DNA of 64,000 nt from Amoeboaphelidium protococcarum (lineage: Eukaryota; Aphelidiomycota; Aphelidea): contig JALECJ010000256.1 of assembly GCA_023515745.1 (NCBI GenBank), positions 1,674,001 through 1,738,000 on the forward strand, read 5' to 3'. Shown here in pieces: positions 48,395-60,757 of the stretch. Position numbers and translations under genes: made by a program. Under the pieces are notes generated by a model. It saw only the letters and a list, made by a program, of their open reading frames with translations. It was not told the DNA's origin and made no database searches. Numbering within the stretch: the first letter of the stretch is position 1; the number at the start of each line of letters is the position of its first letter.

Positions 48395-50191
48395 TCATTT
48401 GATGTTTTCATTGATAAAACTGAGCAGCAAGTCTTTGCACGATGGAAGCAGATGGGATGCCCGTAACTTGGCACTGTTACTCGACTGTAAGGCGACTCTC
48501 CCCCTTCCCCGAACACTTTTACTCTTCAAACGACAATCTTGACCATTTTCTTCATTCTTCTAGTATGCTTTAAGTAGATGCTCTCTTTACCCCTCGCTAA
48601 TGTTCATTTGAGCCAAGTCACTGTCATCAAGCATTTCAATCTCTTCCTGAACACCATCAAACGCGTATTCACTAGTCATGTAGATCAATTTAGATGCCTT
48701 GCTTCCCTTCTGTCTCGCGCATCCTACACCACGAACACCCTTCTCCATTTTAATATCATAATTAATGGACCATGACGCGACGTTTACAGAGCATATGAAG
48801 CAGCCACCGTTTCTCTAGTGGTGAAAGACAAAAGAGTTGGAATCAGAATCAAATACAATTGACTTGACGTTGCTGTATTTTCCAGTCCACACAACCTTAT
48901 TCCTACCCAGAAGATCGTAAACATACACTTTATTGTCAGAAGAGCAAGTGGCCATTAAGTAACATCTCTTGAAAGAATCTGGTCTCCTCTGCATAGAACT
49001 AAAGCAAAGTTTAGTAAAATCACCTGCATGAACAGGCTGAGGAATTGTACTAAGCAGTTAACAATTAGCACTGGACCACAATGAGATCACTCTATCATGA
49101 GCAACTGCAAGTAATGAGCCATCGTCGGATACGCATAAGTCATTTACACTCATCCCTTTGTAGCCAAATTCTGTTACCTACTCCCATGTAAACCTTTTGT
49201 ACTGAGGCACTACTCTGTTAGAGGAGAATACGCGTTCTCTAACATTATAAACTTTAATCACTCCAGATTTTAGACCAACAATTAAACGATCAGATTAAAT
49301 AAATTCCACTCTGGCCACAGACGCGTCAATAGGCAACTAAATCAAAGACACTTGTTCATATTTAGAAGTTTCTTAATTCTTGAGCCAGAACTTCAGAGAG
49401 ACTTCATTATGAGCGCTACCATTAGCACGATAAGAATCAACTGTAGCGAGCCAGCTCTAATTCTTAGTCAATGCAACTTGTTGTATATTAAATGTGGACA
49501 CCAGCCCAGAGTCATCATTCATATGCACAGGCGGGAGCGGACGCACTACCAGTGTTTGCACTTCTTCATTCCCACCAACTGACCAAAATTAAAGCGTGCC
49601 CGGTATACCGTTCATGACGGCCACATCACCACCAGACACTATAAATTCACCCTGTCGCTAGCTAAGAGGTGGATGATTCCATTCATGACGCGCCAGTTAA
49701 TACGATATTCCAGCGCGGCGATCTTTCAGCTCCCAGTTGGCAACATCAACCACCAGCTATTCATTGCTCAACAACACAATGGATAGCGTAAAGTCTGCAG
49801 CATTTTCCGTGATATCAACAATAGGAGATCCGAGACGCGGCAAGAAGGTCTTATTCCCAGAATCAAGATGCCAACGCACAAGAACGCGCTCATATCCACC
49901 ACTATATAGATAATTTCCGTCAGCAGAGAATTTCAGAGCACATACAGCTTACTAATGCCAATGCAGACGAGTCAAAAACTACGGCTTAGTGGTGAAAGAC
50001 ACAAAGCGATACATCAGTATCTGACCGCGATCATCACCAACTGCAACCAGCGAACGACTGGTTAGAAAATCGATACACTTGATATCTCGCTGAATATTAA
50101 ACTGAACCTTATCCGTTTACTGTGCGTTACTAATAGTAACCTCTTTCCCGCTAAATGTCGCTTTAAAATCTTAATCTTGTGTATTTACCAT
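48395..50191 (-). CDS. UTP17: Utp17/Nan1/WDR75, t-UTP subunit of the SSU processome
   Basis: 598 codons in one exon. It acts in the nucleolus in the UTP-A complex at the start of 18S rRNA processing. WD40-type blades fill residues about 40-480, e.g. KCIDFLTSRSLVAVGDDRGQ, AVCALKFSADGNYLYSGGYE, VNDLCVSDDGSLLAVAHDRV and CYLMATCSSDNKVYVYDL. The order, the ARHEWNHPP-type insert and the C-terminal HLLPSCKDLLLSFINENI helix match WDR75/Utp17, whose tail ends in the same LPS...LxxSFL pattern. The assignment to Utp17 rather than another twin-propeller UTP protein rests on that tail. It forms a divergent pair with the RRM protein. Confidence 0.82.
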
Positions 50192-50576
50192 TTTGATGTG
50201 TTTTCCTCTTTAATCTCTCTCGCAAAGTTTTGAAGAGAGAACATTCTGCTAAGATTTTATGAGCAAGTTTAGCTTAGACTAAAGTACTTTATAGATTGCA
50301 TATGATTATCGCTCTGGCTACTCTTGAATGAATATTTTTGAAATTGTAGTATACATATCTCTCTGAAAGTCCAGGATATTAATTCTCCATGGTACTTGTC
50401 TAAGACTGAGTACAAAACTTCGAATGAGTGATTGCTAGGTGACAGATCATCACATCACGGTTGTCATCATTTGTCTGGTTAATTGAAGCGGCAATTTGCC
50501 AGTTTATTCGCATTTACGCGTCTAGCTTGTGTCTTTATATAAATATTATATTGTGGCAATTAGCTTTTACATCATC
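50192..50576. promoter_or_regulatory. Divergent spacer, Utp17 / triple-RRM gene
   Basis: 385 bp between two divergent starts. It is AT-rich, with an ACGCGT at 50516-50521 and a TATA-like tttatataaatattata at about 50532-50549, roughly 30-45 bp before the RRM gene start. No gene is seen. Confidence 0.35.
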
Positions 50577-51896
50577 ATGAGTATGAATAGACACGTAACT
50601 TCTAGCAGTTGTAGCAATTTGAGTGGGCATTTTGAATCTAGTTTGAATTTGGAGACTGGCAGTCGTCGCAGCAGTGATTTGAGTGGTGGTGCGTAGTTGC
50701 AATTGAACAATAGTGATAAGCAGTCAGTCATTGCCCGTGTTCAAGAGTGGATTTAAGTGCATTAGGCAGAGTATCCGCTAGATGATAGCGGTAAAGGTGA
50801 TCCATAGGCGTGTATATTTGTGGCATCGCTGAACTCGGGCAAGTCACTGGAGCAATTGCATCAGTCGGTGTTGACACATTTCCAGTAATATGGTCCTACT
50901 GTTAGTGTTAAAGTGTCCATTGACAATCAGAATCGACCATTTGCTTTTGTGCAGTTCAAGTCTGTACAAGATGCTAATAAGGCGCGTATCAAGTCGCAGC
51001 ATTCAGTTATTGACTCCAGAGCCGTCCGTATTGAGAAGGCCAAAGTTAATCGCACCCTGTTCGTGGCCAAGTTTTCAAAGCAGTGGAGTAGAGGGGATAT
51101 TATGGAGATTCTGGAGCAGTTTGGCCCTATTGAAGATTTCCACCTGCTGATCAATAATCATACTCATTAGAGTAAAGGCAGTGGTTTTGTCAAATTTATC
51201 TACCGCGAAGATGCACTGAAGGCTTTCGCTTGCTTGAAAGGGCAGTTTAAAAGTTGGGTGGTGGAATGGGCTAGTGATTAGTTCTCTGTGCGAAATAGAC
51301 AAGAGGTTGATTACTATTCAATCTTTGTCGGTAATTTGAACCTGGATTTGGTGAATGAAGATGCTTTGATTGAGAAATTTACTGAATTTGGGGATATTGA
51401 GTCGATGAAGTTGATTGATCCAGAGATGTTGTCTAATAAAGAGGCGGAGGATACTGGTAATAGTAGACGCTCTGCATTCTGCTTTATCACTTACTCTGAA
51501 ATGTCCTCAGCTGCACGCGCAATCTCCATGAATGAGTAGATGCTTATGGGCTGCCAGTTGCGCGTCTAGTACAAAGGCGTACCGTCTTCCAGTCGTTCTC
51601 GTAATACTACGGCTCCTGTGTCCTATCCGCAGTACAGAAGAATGTAGTTGCAATAGTAGCTGCAGCAGTAGCAGTATGCACAATAGTTCTTTGTTCCAAT
51701 GTTTACACCGCTATCAATGTATCCATATCAGCCAATGTATGGTTTGGCGCCGCCTCCTACAGTTGAATAGTATCAGATGGTAGGATAGTAATTGACTACT
51801 CCAATAACCGGCGCTGATTCCATGGTGTCTTAAGTGTCCAATACTTAGGAAGTATCCGACATTCAGGTAGAGACTTCCTCTCAAAGCTCTTTGTGA
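50577..51896 (+). CDS. RNA-binding protein with three RRMs
   Basis: 439 codons in one exon. After an S/N-rich N-terminus there are three RRMs: RRM1 about residues 82-155 (ACIFVASLNSGKSLEQL, RNP1-like PFAFVQFKS), RRM2 about 160-230 (RTLFVAKFSKQWSRGDI, GSGFVKFIY) and RRM3 about 243-335 (YSIFVGNLNLDLVNEDAL, AFCFITYSE). The C-terminal third is Q/P/M/Y-rich, with long Gln runs made mostly of TAG. The arrangement recalls fungal triple-RRM regulators such as Rim4 or Mug28, but I cannot distinguish these from Nrd1/Pab-related proteins by eye. Cytoplasmic mRNA control is likely. An AATAAA lies about 70 bp after the stop (51969-51974). Confidence 0.82.
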
Positions 51897-52187
51897 TCTT
51901 AGTCTCAGAGAATACTCTTCGCTTGTAAATTTTGCATAGATACATATTGAATAGACTTGAATAGCATCAATAAATGTTGTATTATTATGATGATTTATAA
52001 AATTCTCATATTTTGCTCATTGAACGGCCCATTAAGTTATTTGAGTGTTTACCTGGCCTTCCATGTCCCAAACTAAACGCGAGTTTTAACGCTGAAGGCT
52101 AAAACTGTTTTAATAGCAGTACAGCACAGCAAAGTTTAAAAGCGCGTCTTTATTGCGTTCCGGTCGCTTGTTTCAGATTGAACGCGG

Positions 52188-53015
52188 ATGGCTTTATATC
52201 GCATTTTTAATACTGTATTGAGAACAACGTGTTCATCCGGTCTTATAGAAATGGTTGACTTAAGATTGAAGGTGGCTCTGGCTCTGCACATTATATATTG
52301 TACATTAAATGACAAGAAAGAAGGTAATAAACAGGAAAAAGTACGGAAGACGCGTAAGGCTTCTCTGAAAAGGCCAAAGAAGCAAGTATAGTCTCAGACT
52401 ACTCAAACAGATACTTTTATAAGCCATGATCTTCCAGCTGAGGTAGTGGATGAATTGCGATATGAAGATACTCAATAATAGCAATTGAAAGAATTGAAAG
52501 AGCAAGCTATAGAACAGAATCAAGTACCAGATGAAGAAGTTCCACACATCAGCAGTGTCTTTTAAACTGCCGATATAACTGTAGTTGATCTGCTATAAAA
52601 CTTTGAGCAAGTCTAAAAGCATCTTTTGATTGATACATCCATTGAACCTAGGGAGTTCATCACATCTGTAATGGAGAATAGCCTATGCAAACTATCTAAA
52701 CATAATTATCATATATTAATTGAAGTGTTCAATCTCCTTAAAGATGATAAGTTGCTCTGTCAGTTTGTGTTTCAACGTGTTAAAATGCGCTTGGTCATGG
52801 TGGAAGCTGCTGAATTGGATGACAGTATCATTGTTGCTGATTAAATGTATATGCTTCTCAAGCTGTTGATTATTCTACTTGAATCCTAAAATTATGACAA
52901 TAACAATGCGAAAGAATTTAGAATATGGCTTCAAGATATTTTATAATAGGTTGATTTGGAACACGCCATCATCGTCGACTTGCTGTTGAAAGTTTAACAA
53001 CGATTAGAAAGGTGA
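52188..53015 (+). CDS. Unknown protein, helical, Q-rich middle
   Basis: 275 codons in one exon. The N-terminal 60 residues include a hydrophobic helix (LRLKVALALHIIYCTL) and then a strongly basic stretch (KQEKVRKTRKASLKRPKKQV). The middle is Q/E-rich. The C-terminal 140 residues look like a compact helical domain (EFITSVMENSLCKLSKHNYH, YHILIEVFNLLKDDKLLCQF, QMYMLLKLLIILLESQ). I recognise no family. The length, TAR use at many positions and regular hydrophobic pattern support a real gene. Function is unknown. Confidence 0.55.
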
Positions 53016-53124
53016 TCCAAGTAAATATGTTTAATACTCTTTAAATTCAATTTTTAAATGCAATTTTTATCATTCTTAAAGTCATTTATAATATTGTATA
53101 GCAATTCGCCATCAGAATCAAATA

Positions 53125-53784
53125 TCACATTACAGTCCATACCATAATCACAAATACAAGAGCTGCAATGGCCTTCAACGCGTCCATAAATACTTCCACG
53201 TACTTGAAATAGCCTTCACGGCGACCATAGACTCCACTACCATGATATCGGTAACCATAAGCAGTTCCACTCTGACGATAATCGTGACCCAACCAAGGAT
53301 CTATTATGCCAATGAATACACACTATACGATGGCAAGGAACAGGTAGCTCCATAGAATGAAACTAGGCCAGTACATTGAAACGTGCTTAACATCAGGCAC
53401 TTTGGGGCCTTACAACAGAGTGTCATAATTATCATTTTGATCATATTCTGGCTGAGGAATAGATCTTGGCAGCAACCAGAATTCAGTCATCAACACTACA
53501 GCAATCGCCACTATCAAAGTCTCTTTCATAATCTTGGTGATTGCATTCAGTCGCACGTAGCCTTCGCCAACTTCACGCTCCCCACCACCACCACCACCAC
53601 CACCACCTTGAACTTCTGCGGCAGACGTTCCACCAAGCAGTGGCTCAGATTTTCCCATTTGAGATAAGGCGCGGACACGAGCTGCGGATATAATCACCTT
53701 CAGAATGATGTATAATATCAGCGCGATCGTAGTGGCCACCCACATGCTCCTCATATAGTCATGATTCAGATCTTGAACCTCCAT
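53125..53784 (-). CDS. Four-TM membrane protein, unknown
   Basis: 219 codons from the ATG at 53784 (an in-frame ATG at 53862 would add 26 residues). Four hydrophobic helices are visible: WVATTIALILYIILKVIISA, TLIVAIAVVLMTEFWLL, SFILWSYLFLAIVQCVFIGI and ALKAIAALVFVIMVWTVM. A nine-Gly run encoded by a (cca)n-type microsatellite (about 53583-53609 on the plus strand) lies between TM1 and TM2. No signature motif is recognised; a small transporter-accessory or MAPEG-like protein was considered but not supported. Confidence 0.62.
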
Positions 53785-53974
53785 AATTTTCGCAGACTTG
53801 TTATAAATTTTAAGCTTTTGTATGATGTATACTTGTTCATTAAGACAGGGAAGATGAAGCACTTTTATGAGTCAGCAATCATCATAAATAGTGCACGCTC
53901 AATATGGAAAGCTCTGACACGTCAAATCAAAGTGTAAAATGTGATATCAATAAATGCCGCAATCAAGCAATCTA

Positions 53975-55573
53975 TCAATCAAATTGTTATTGTACATACT
54001 TGTCAAACATCTCTTCAAATAGATGGAATCTCTATAGAGCATATGATACGTAATCAAAATCAATTGTACTCTGGCTTGCCTAGATGAATGCCCACAGTGA
54101 CCACATCAAGTGACTGATGGGCACAAAGAACTCTACTTCTTTCAAAATCATCTCAATCTCTCTGTGGCGCAACTCGAGATGCTGTTCAGCACTCAGATGA
54201 GGAGACAGAGTAGGAGACAGCACAGGTGATGGACCACCAAGCAGTAAATTAATTGGCGCAAATAGAGGTGACTAGTTTACGATAGAGTTACTGCGCCGAG
54301 AGATATCATGCTGAGAACCTATTGAGGATCCCTTTTCTGACTTTGTGGATTATTAAAGCGCAGATTGGAGATAAGAATCCCTGGCAGTCAGGTAAGAATC
54401 CACAAATTCAATCTGCTCCTCTCTAGTAGGAAACTTGTCCGCATCGAGCCAATGAGGACGATCACAATGATAATTGGCCATCCATTCACAAAAGTGGTTG
54501 GCGAGATCAAAACCTCTATAGGCGTAACAGGCGTACTCGTAATCTATAATCACAATCTGCCCAGTTTCGGTAGATCTCAATATATTTCCATACTGGCTAT
54601 CGCAATGACAAAAGACTACCGGAGATTAGCGAGATTTGATATGATTAATGCATAGAGATAAAAGCTGCTGCTTTCTATCAATGTCGCATTGTTCAATATC
54701 ACTCCATCTCTATGGATACTTCTCTTTCAACGTCGGCAGTGCGAGTACAGCTTAATTGAACCAATCCATAAGACGAGGTTCCAATTCACTATGAATAACC
54801 TACTTCAATGCACTGGTAGTAGACAGAGCTCTTCTAGCGCGAGAAGCTGATCTTATAACGCCACTTTAGCTGGAATCTGAATCCGATTCCAATGGCATCA
54901 ATCCAATGAGTGAGTGAATCTCAAACATGCTGGCGGCAATGTCTTTATTGTTCTCAGACACACGTATATCTTTCGAAGTCATCTGGTAATTCTAAATAAA
55001 CTGCTCAATTCTACCATTAGCAAATTTGGCAATGATATGTGGGCCAATATCGAGACAGGACATGGTCTGCAACACTTTCAACTCTCTGTCGCGACTAAAC
55101 AACTTTTCACTGCCTTCACCATAGACTCGGAATAGATATTTATGCTCACCATCACCATCTTCCTATAGCTGAGACGAAGAAGAAGACGAAGCTGAAGAAG
55201 AGTCTATTGTTAGAAGAAACATGCAGTTGGTCATTGCACCAGTCATTCGCTTAATGTGAACAGAAGCAGATGGTGCGGATACGGCAGCAGCAGAGGACGG
55301 TAAGACATCTTGCAACACTGCTAGCAATTAACACTTGATCTCTTGGTCATTCTAAGCACCACGATTCTTTAATACCACACGCCGGTCACATTTAGGTACT
55401 GAATGCAAATCGCCAACTCTTTTCTAATTCATACGCAAGATTCGCTTCTAGTTGTACTTCATCCATTATTCTAAATTATATCCGCAGTCATCGCTAATGT
55501 TGTCACTCAAATTCAATTATTCATTCGAATTTAGCGGTGTAAGCAGTGCCGGAGGCGGTAGAGTAAAATCCAT
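53975..55573 (-). CDS. Choline/ethanolamine kinase
   Basis: 532 codons in one exon. It phosphorylates choline or ethanolamine with ATP, the first step of the CDP-choline (Kennedy) pathway, in the cytosol. An ATP-binding N-lobe with FLLTIDSSS and KYLFRVYGEGSEKLFSRDRE (the LVRVYG-type strand) is followed by ELKVLQTMS. The catalytic (Brenner) loop reads VFCHCDSQYGNILR and the metal-binding segment IVIIDYEYACYAYRGFDLAN is almost canonical, with HFCEWM after it. The C-terminus has SHLMWSLWAFIQASQSTIDF as in the family. Oddity: the usual HND of the loop is HCD. It is larger than typical (about 400-450) because of N-terminal and Ser-rich inserts. Confidence 0.92.
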
Positions 55574-55861
55574 TTCAAACAATAAAAATTGTGTAATAAA
55601 ATATCTATCTTTTGCACTAATAGATTAGATAAATACAGAGGGAAGTAAGAGCAACGGGTGAGAGATGATGATTTTCAGGGCTAAAGACGACGGCGATTCA
55701 GACTGACAAGAATGAAAACAACGCGCGTGGACTAAAGAATAGGCGAATCAGAGCAGAGGGAATATGTCATATGACTAAATGGATCGTGTCAAAAGTTCAA
55801 AGAATTAAGCGGTGATCTAGAAGGCGTATATTTATTACAGAATGAGAAAGTTTCAAATTAA

Positions 55862-56764
55862 TCACGATTTCTTCTCAGTCTTGATATCACTCGGTGGCTT
55901 GTAGTCTACGGTGAGATCAATGTCTTTGAGATGAGTGTTGGTGATCTTGGTGAGACGTCCTTTACGAGATTTCTTTTTATTATTCTATGGACCGCCACCT
56001 GCAGCCTATTAAGATTCTGATAACTGTAAAAGACTCAGTCCAGCCTTCTCCATCTCTTACATGGCCACTCCCAGTTCACCTTCTTTCACAGAGTACTCAT
56101 GCCAGAGTTGTTCAAATGCGGGGTACTGATTAAGTTTGACTTGAGGCATGTCATTATGATACAGAATATGCGGACGTCCATCCTTGAGTCTGGTAACTAT
56201 GATCTCGTTGTTCGAACATAGCTGTTCTATTGCATCAGGAATACCCCGCCATGAGTCTTTAAACTCCTTATAATGAATACCACCTTTATTCTACTTCCAA
56301 TGATCTCGAATTACGCGCAAAAGTTCCTCCTTACTACGCGCACTAAATGCCGGTTTATACTAATATGCTCCATTCTGATATTAAATCTTGGCGTTCTACT
56401 ATGTGACACTCCAAATCTAATCATCATTCAAGTCTAAAGTGCTCAAAAACTATTTAATTTAACTCTCGGATTGCGGTTCATCGCACGATTTCAAGTACTC
56501 TATGATACTAAACAATTTAAATCCGAGAGATGTATCAGCATTACTACTTTATACCACATTCCGTACAGAGGATTAGGGAGACGCTCTTACAGGAGACTTT
56601 GCATTCATCCAGTCGCCGCTCGTGCTAGCGGTAGTCTGGAAACTCACTTTAGCTCTGTCCTATTTCGACCTCACTGGAGCCATTGGAATATCAAGATTAC
56701 GCACCTTATTCGCCAGTTCCTTTGTCTACGCATTCAACGATCTCTAAGCATTTTACTAACTCAT
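55862..56764 (-). CDS. TFA2: TFIIE beta subunit (Tfa2/GTF2E2)
   Basis: 300 codons in one exon from ATG at 56764. TFIIE recruits and regulates TFIIH at RNA polymerase II promoters. The core shows tandem winged helices: WH1 around residues 105-170 (LGFKLFSIIEYLKSCDE, QFLSTLDLNDDQIWSV, IQYQNGAYQYKPAF) and WH2 around 175-235 (SKEELLRVIRDHWKQNKGGI, YKEFKDSWRGIPDAIEQL, EIIVTRLKDGRPHILYHND). A basic C-terminal tail (NNKKKSRKGRLTKITNTHL) matches the TFIIE beta helix-basic end. No intron is needed. It is divergently arranged with the first gene of the secreted-protein cluster. Confidence 0.9.
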
Positions 56765-56978
56765 TTATATTGTTGTACCGTAGTACTAGTAGTTTTTAAA
56801 CCAAGCAATACTAAAAAAATATTTAATCAGCGAGAGAAACTGTATCAGAACAGAGCAGAAAAGAGACTCTCGGATGAATTTTGCCATTTTACCATTTTCG
56901 TTGTCTCTTTCCCTATCATTCTTCGCGCGATCTCGATCTTGATATTGTTATCTTTGCCGAATCATCCTCACACGCAAG

Positions 56979-57488
56979 ATGTATAAAAGATATCTTTGGT
57001 TGTGTTTGATTGCTCTCGTGATATTTATCTCGCATATAAGCGCTGGTTTGTGTCTTAGTAAAGGTGTTGACGAAAGATATTCGGAAGATACTCCCACAGA
57101 GTACCGCGAGTGCAACTCATAAGAAGAGTAGTCAGACTTTTTCTCATTGATCAGGTCATCTGCTGAGCGGATTGCTAAACTCACTGTAAAGACTGCTTTG
57201 ACCACAGATTTGCAAGTCGTCGATGATATTCGCAGCGTGGACATTAACTACTCTTTAATGAATGCAGCGTTTTTGATTACATCGGAGAGTGAGGGTGAGC
57301 GCGTAAAATAAGGGCGATTGTTGGAGTTTGAAAGGGAATTATCTGTTGCTTTAGCCTCGTAGCTTAGAAAAATATAACTCAGGCCTGACTATTTGGGAAT
57401 GGATGATGCAATTTTTGCTGATCTGCACAATAAATTGCTAGATAAAATTACTAGTATTGTCAAAGAATTCATGTATCTCGTTTAATGA
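56979..57488 (+). CDS. Secreted protein 1 of cluster, unknown
   Basis: 169 codons. A signal peptide (YLWLCLIALVIFISHISAG) is followed by an acidic segment and amphipathic helices (DFFSLIRSSAERIAKLTVKT, LLEFERELSVALASQLRKI, DLHNKLLDKITSIVKEFMYL). No family is recognised. It is the first of four signal-peptide genes on the plus strand in 4.3 kb, three consecutive and one after an Sfr1-like gene. Spacing to the next gene is 213 bp, so each probably has its own promoter. Confidence 0.6.
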
Positions 57489-57701
57489 TATGAATGATTA
57501 TTTGTGTTAGATAGAATGCTCTATGAATTTATCCATTTCTACATTTTCAGATCGACTTTGGATTTTTAGCCTCATAGTGATGTCACTTAAAAACACGTGC
57601 CTAGTCGGACTTTCAATTTTCAAAGAGCTGTCATGTGAGAAGAAACATCCCATCTATTCTTTTAATAAAGTGTTTACTGTCTCAGTAAGAAAGTTATAAA
57701 T

Positions 57702-58430
57702 ATGATGGTAATGATGTAGACAGGATAAAGTCGCGCCTTGATACTCGTGATCACTTTTTGGATGCTGATGATGATATGTACTGTTGACGGTGGAATTACC
57801 GCAAGTCGATTCAAAAACTTTAGATTGGATGATGATGATGATGATAAGCCGTAAAGATAGTGGAGCTACCGGTAGAGAGATATGCCAGCTTAGTAGGAAT
57901 AGATTATGAGGTCTGCAGATATCTAATCACCTCAAGTACCTGTTAATCGCTTGCAATAACAGTAGCAGAGAGGTGGTCATTCGGCGCGTCAGTAGTCTCC
58001 TTAGCCGATAAATACTAATGCTGATGTTTAAGAACAATCTGGCGCGTAAGCTGGTGTTAATCATGATTATTATTGTACCGCCCCGGGCAGAAAGGAGGCT
58101 CTTACGTAATTTCAGAGTTTGGCAATTGCATTTGTAAAGACCAAGAACGTTGAATTCACCGGCGATATGGAAGGCTTAATATCAGATATGTATGAGCACA
58201 TTGAAATGTCTACTTTAAGCCCGATAGAGAAATGGAATAGCGCTCAGCGTTTCCACAAGCTATTGAATCTCATTATTACGGATAGGATCAAGCCTGAGAA
58301 GTCGGAGAGGCTTAGAGTGATGAAAGTTTAGTCCATCGTTAGTCAACAATTCCGGCATATTCGCGGCCGCTTATAGCCAGCTGCCTTAATTGCTTAGGCT
58401 TAAATGGGCGTACGTTAAAACTAATAATGA
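57702..58430 (+). CDS. Secreted protein 2 of cluster, Asp/Gln-rich, unknown
   Basis: 242 codons. A hydrophobic N-terminus (ALILVITFWMLMMICTVDGG) predicts secretion. Then comes a seven-Asp run and a long Gln-rich region in which most Gln are TAG/TAA (RLQQQQQRGG). The C-terminal 110 residues form a helical domain (FQSLAIAFVKTKNVEF, SDMYEHIEMSTLSP, RFHKLLNLIITDRIKPE). Layout is similar to its neighbour at 58606 (signal, disordered Q-rich, helical end), but sequences are not obviously homologous. Several ATGs cluster at the start; the first was taken. Confidence 0.58.
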
Positions 58431-58605
58431 TGATGACATCTTGAAAGTGTCTTTAACTAAATATATTAGATTCATTTGAGACGTGCTATGTTAATTTCAG
58501 GGGTTGGAGTATTTAGATATTTTGCGGCGATTTCTCCTAAAATGGACATTGTACTTTTTCTCATTATCATCAACAACGATAAGACTTTCCAGCAATTAAA
58601 GCAAT

Positions 58606-59667
58606 ATGCAGCTGCTTAACGTAATTTTAATCATGGCAACTATATGCTAGTAGTACGATGCAATGCATCCTTGGAGAGCGTTTCAGAGCTGGCAGAAGAA
58701 ATAGACACCGACCAGATCCTTTGGGAGCAGTGATTTTCTGGATGATATAGTAAATGACTAGCGTTAATTTCGTCAGTAGGTGTAAGGTAATGCAGCGCAT
58801 CCAGTGGGAGCGTTATCATTAAGCAGAGAGTAATCTCCTCGCTATGATGCCGATGATGAAGGTGACTTCTATTTGGAGGCAGCAATCAAGGCCAGTCATC
58901 GGAGCAAGTAGGAAGAAGATAATAGACGCGCGTAGGGTATTAAAGTGGCAGCTGCTAATGATCAATAACGCGATCTACATGCTTTAGGTAGCGCCGCATT
59001 TAAGGCTCCCAAGATGGCAGCTCGTTCTCAGGCAACCTTAAAAGAGGCCATCGCAGCGGATATTTTAGATATGGAGCTGTTAAAGTTTGACACGGTTGCG
59101 AGGTATGCCAAGTAATGCTATCGCAAACTGGCTGATCTAATACTTGGCGCTCCAGGGTCTAAGGATGTCATTCCTCCGCTTGTTCAAGAGCTGGCCTCTG
59201 TCGTTATGTAGCACAGAAAAGCCAAGTTTCCAATGCCACCTGCATTCCAAGAGTACTTTGATCTGCGAGTGCAATTTGATAAATAAGAGAGTACGAAATC
59301 CCAAATGAAGATTGCTAGTTAAGCTGGCTTTGGCAGATCCATTGCAGAGTTTGCTGGAATGAGCGAGCTTATCTATTACCACATCGAAACTAAAAATAAT
59401 CTGGTTATAGAGACATTGTCGTAATATATACGCCTCTTGTAAGATTTGCAAACGCTGATTGAAGAGAACAAGGATATACATTGGGCTTATAATGAGGCCA
59501 TGCGTATCTTTTAAAGTCAGTATACCCAGCAGAGAAATAGGATTGGTGACATGATTAATGACGCGACTTTTAAAACATCAGGTCGAACAAGAGATCTGGC
59601 TGAGGTAACGAACAAATGGCATAGAATTCTTTAAGAAATGCCTGTCACACCCCTTTATGACCTTTGA
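58606..59667 (+). CDS. Secreted protein 3 of cluster, helical, unknown
   Basis: 353 codons. The N-terminus MQLLNVILIMATICQQYDAM is a short signal peptide candidate; an internal ATG at 58633 would remove part of it, so the upstream start is preferred. A disordered Q/R-rich segment leads to about 220 residues of predicted helix (TLKEAIAADILDMELLKFDT, PLVQELASVVMQHRKAKFPM, IETLSQYIRLLQDLQTLIEE). No cysteines pair obviously and no enzyme motif is visible. It may be a secreted effector or matrix protein. TAR codons are abundant. Confidence 0.6.
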
Positions 59668-59790
59668 ATGAATTCAAAGGCGTTGAAATTGTACTTATGA
59701 TAAAATAGAAAATCTTTTATAGTTTTTGCCAGTTTAGCTAGCGTTTACTTTCTACTTCAAATAAAGTTGTTTCACTTTCAGATTACGAAA

Positions 59791-60525
59791 ATGATGTCTT
59801 TGAAGGTACACGCAGCCAGATTAATACATAGCCAGCTGATAAAAGATGAAGGCATTCTTAGTCGACCTCTTGTTCTATCAAAGGCTGATACTAATTTCAA
59901 GTTTGAGGAAAGTGATGTTTAAACTTTGCAGGTACGTACGTAGATTTCAAATTGATGAATCAAGGTACAGTATAAAGATCATGTGTAGCGTTTGCTGAAA
60001 GAAGTCACGGATACACATAACGTGAGATGTAAATTCTACGACACTGTGATTATACTGTATCATGAACAAGATTCTCTACTGTAAGGTACGGAAAATCAAG
60101 AACCTGAGAGTAAGAAGTAGCAGCAGTAAGTGACTGGTATCAAGAGGAAGTCTTTGGGGATGAATCGCAATGTGAAACGCGCGAGAACGTCGGGAGAAGG
60201 TGGCGGAGCCTCTTCAAGCTCAAGATTGACATTGCTCTAAGCGTAAATAAAGAAGTAATGTGATCTCAAACGTCAATTAGCTTTACTATCCAAGTACAGA
60301 GAAGAAGGTGCTATACTGAAAACTGATGAGCTAACATCTAAATGGAGCAACATTGCTATCTAAGCTGCAAGAGATGTGCGTGATTTCGTCCAGAAAGGTC
60401 GTGACAACTGTTACAGCGACGGATCAAACGCGGTCAAATGCACTCTCAAGTCTATAATCAACTCACTTTGCATCGACGTGGAATAGCTGGGTGAGTATTG
60501 CGAGGATGAAGATGATTTTATTTGA
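59791..60525 (+). CDS. Sfr1/Mei5-like recombination factor (tentative)
   Basis: Two exons, 59791-59931 and 59971-60525, with a 39-nt intron (59932-59970, GTACGT to TACAG); an alternative AG at 59964 also keeps the frame. Splicing is needed because the unspliced frame meets TGA. The product is about 231 residues. The C-terminal part, CDLKRQLALLSKYREEGAIL then ELTSKWSNIAIQAARDVRDF, follows the Mei5/Sfr1 pattern of a leucine-rich coiled coil followed by LxxKWRxxAQxAAxxL. In fungi Swi5-Sfr1 stimulates Rad51/Dmc1. The middle is K/R/Q-rich, as in Sfr1. Similarity is by eye and short. Confidence 0.48.
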
Positions 60526-60757
60526 CTTTACAGTAAATGTCTTTGATTGAGTATTGATTTGTGAGCACATATAACGCGATTTGTTGTCTATTTTGAAGCG
60601 CTTTGTAGTACTGATCAAGGGGTAAAATAATATTTGCTTCCCCCGCTTTCGAAGCAATGTTCTCTCAGACGACTTTGCAGTCATTTCAAACTCAGCGTAG
60701 CGCGGCCTCTTATCTTCCTTTCTGTTAATTATTTTCAATAGAGATTAACGCGAAAGA

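Noticed and set aside
48578-48775. 65-codon plus-strand frame near 48.6 kb
   Set aside because: It is antisense to the C-terminus of Utp17.
53582-53610. CCA trinucleotide tract as an independent repeat element
   Set aside because: It lies in frame within the four-TM protein gene and simply encodes a glycine run.
56471-56986. 171-codon plus-strand frame opposite TFIIE beta and its promoter
   Set aside because: The minus-strand TFIIE beta frame is conserved through this stretch, and the plus frame has no domain.
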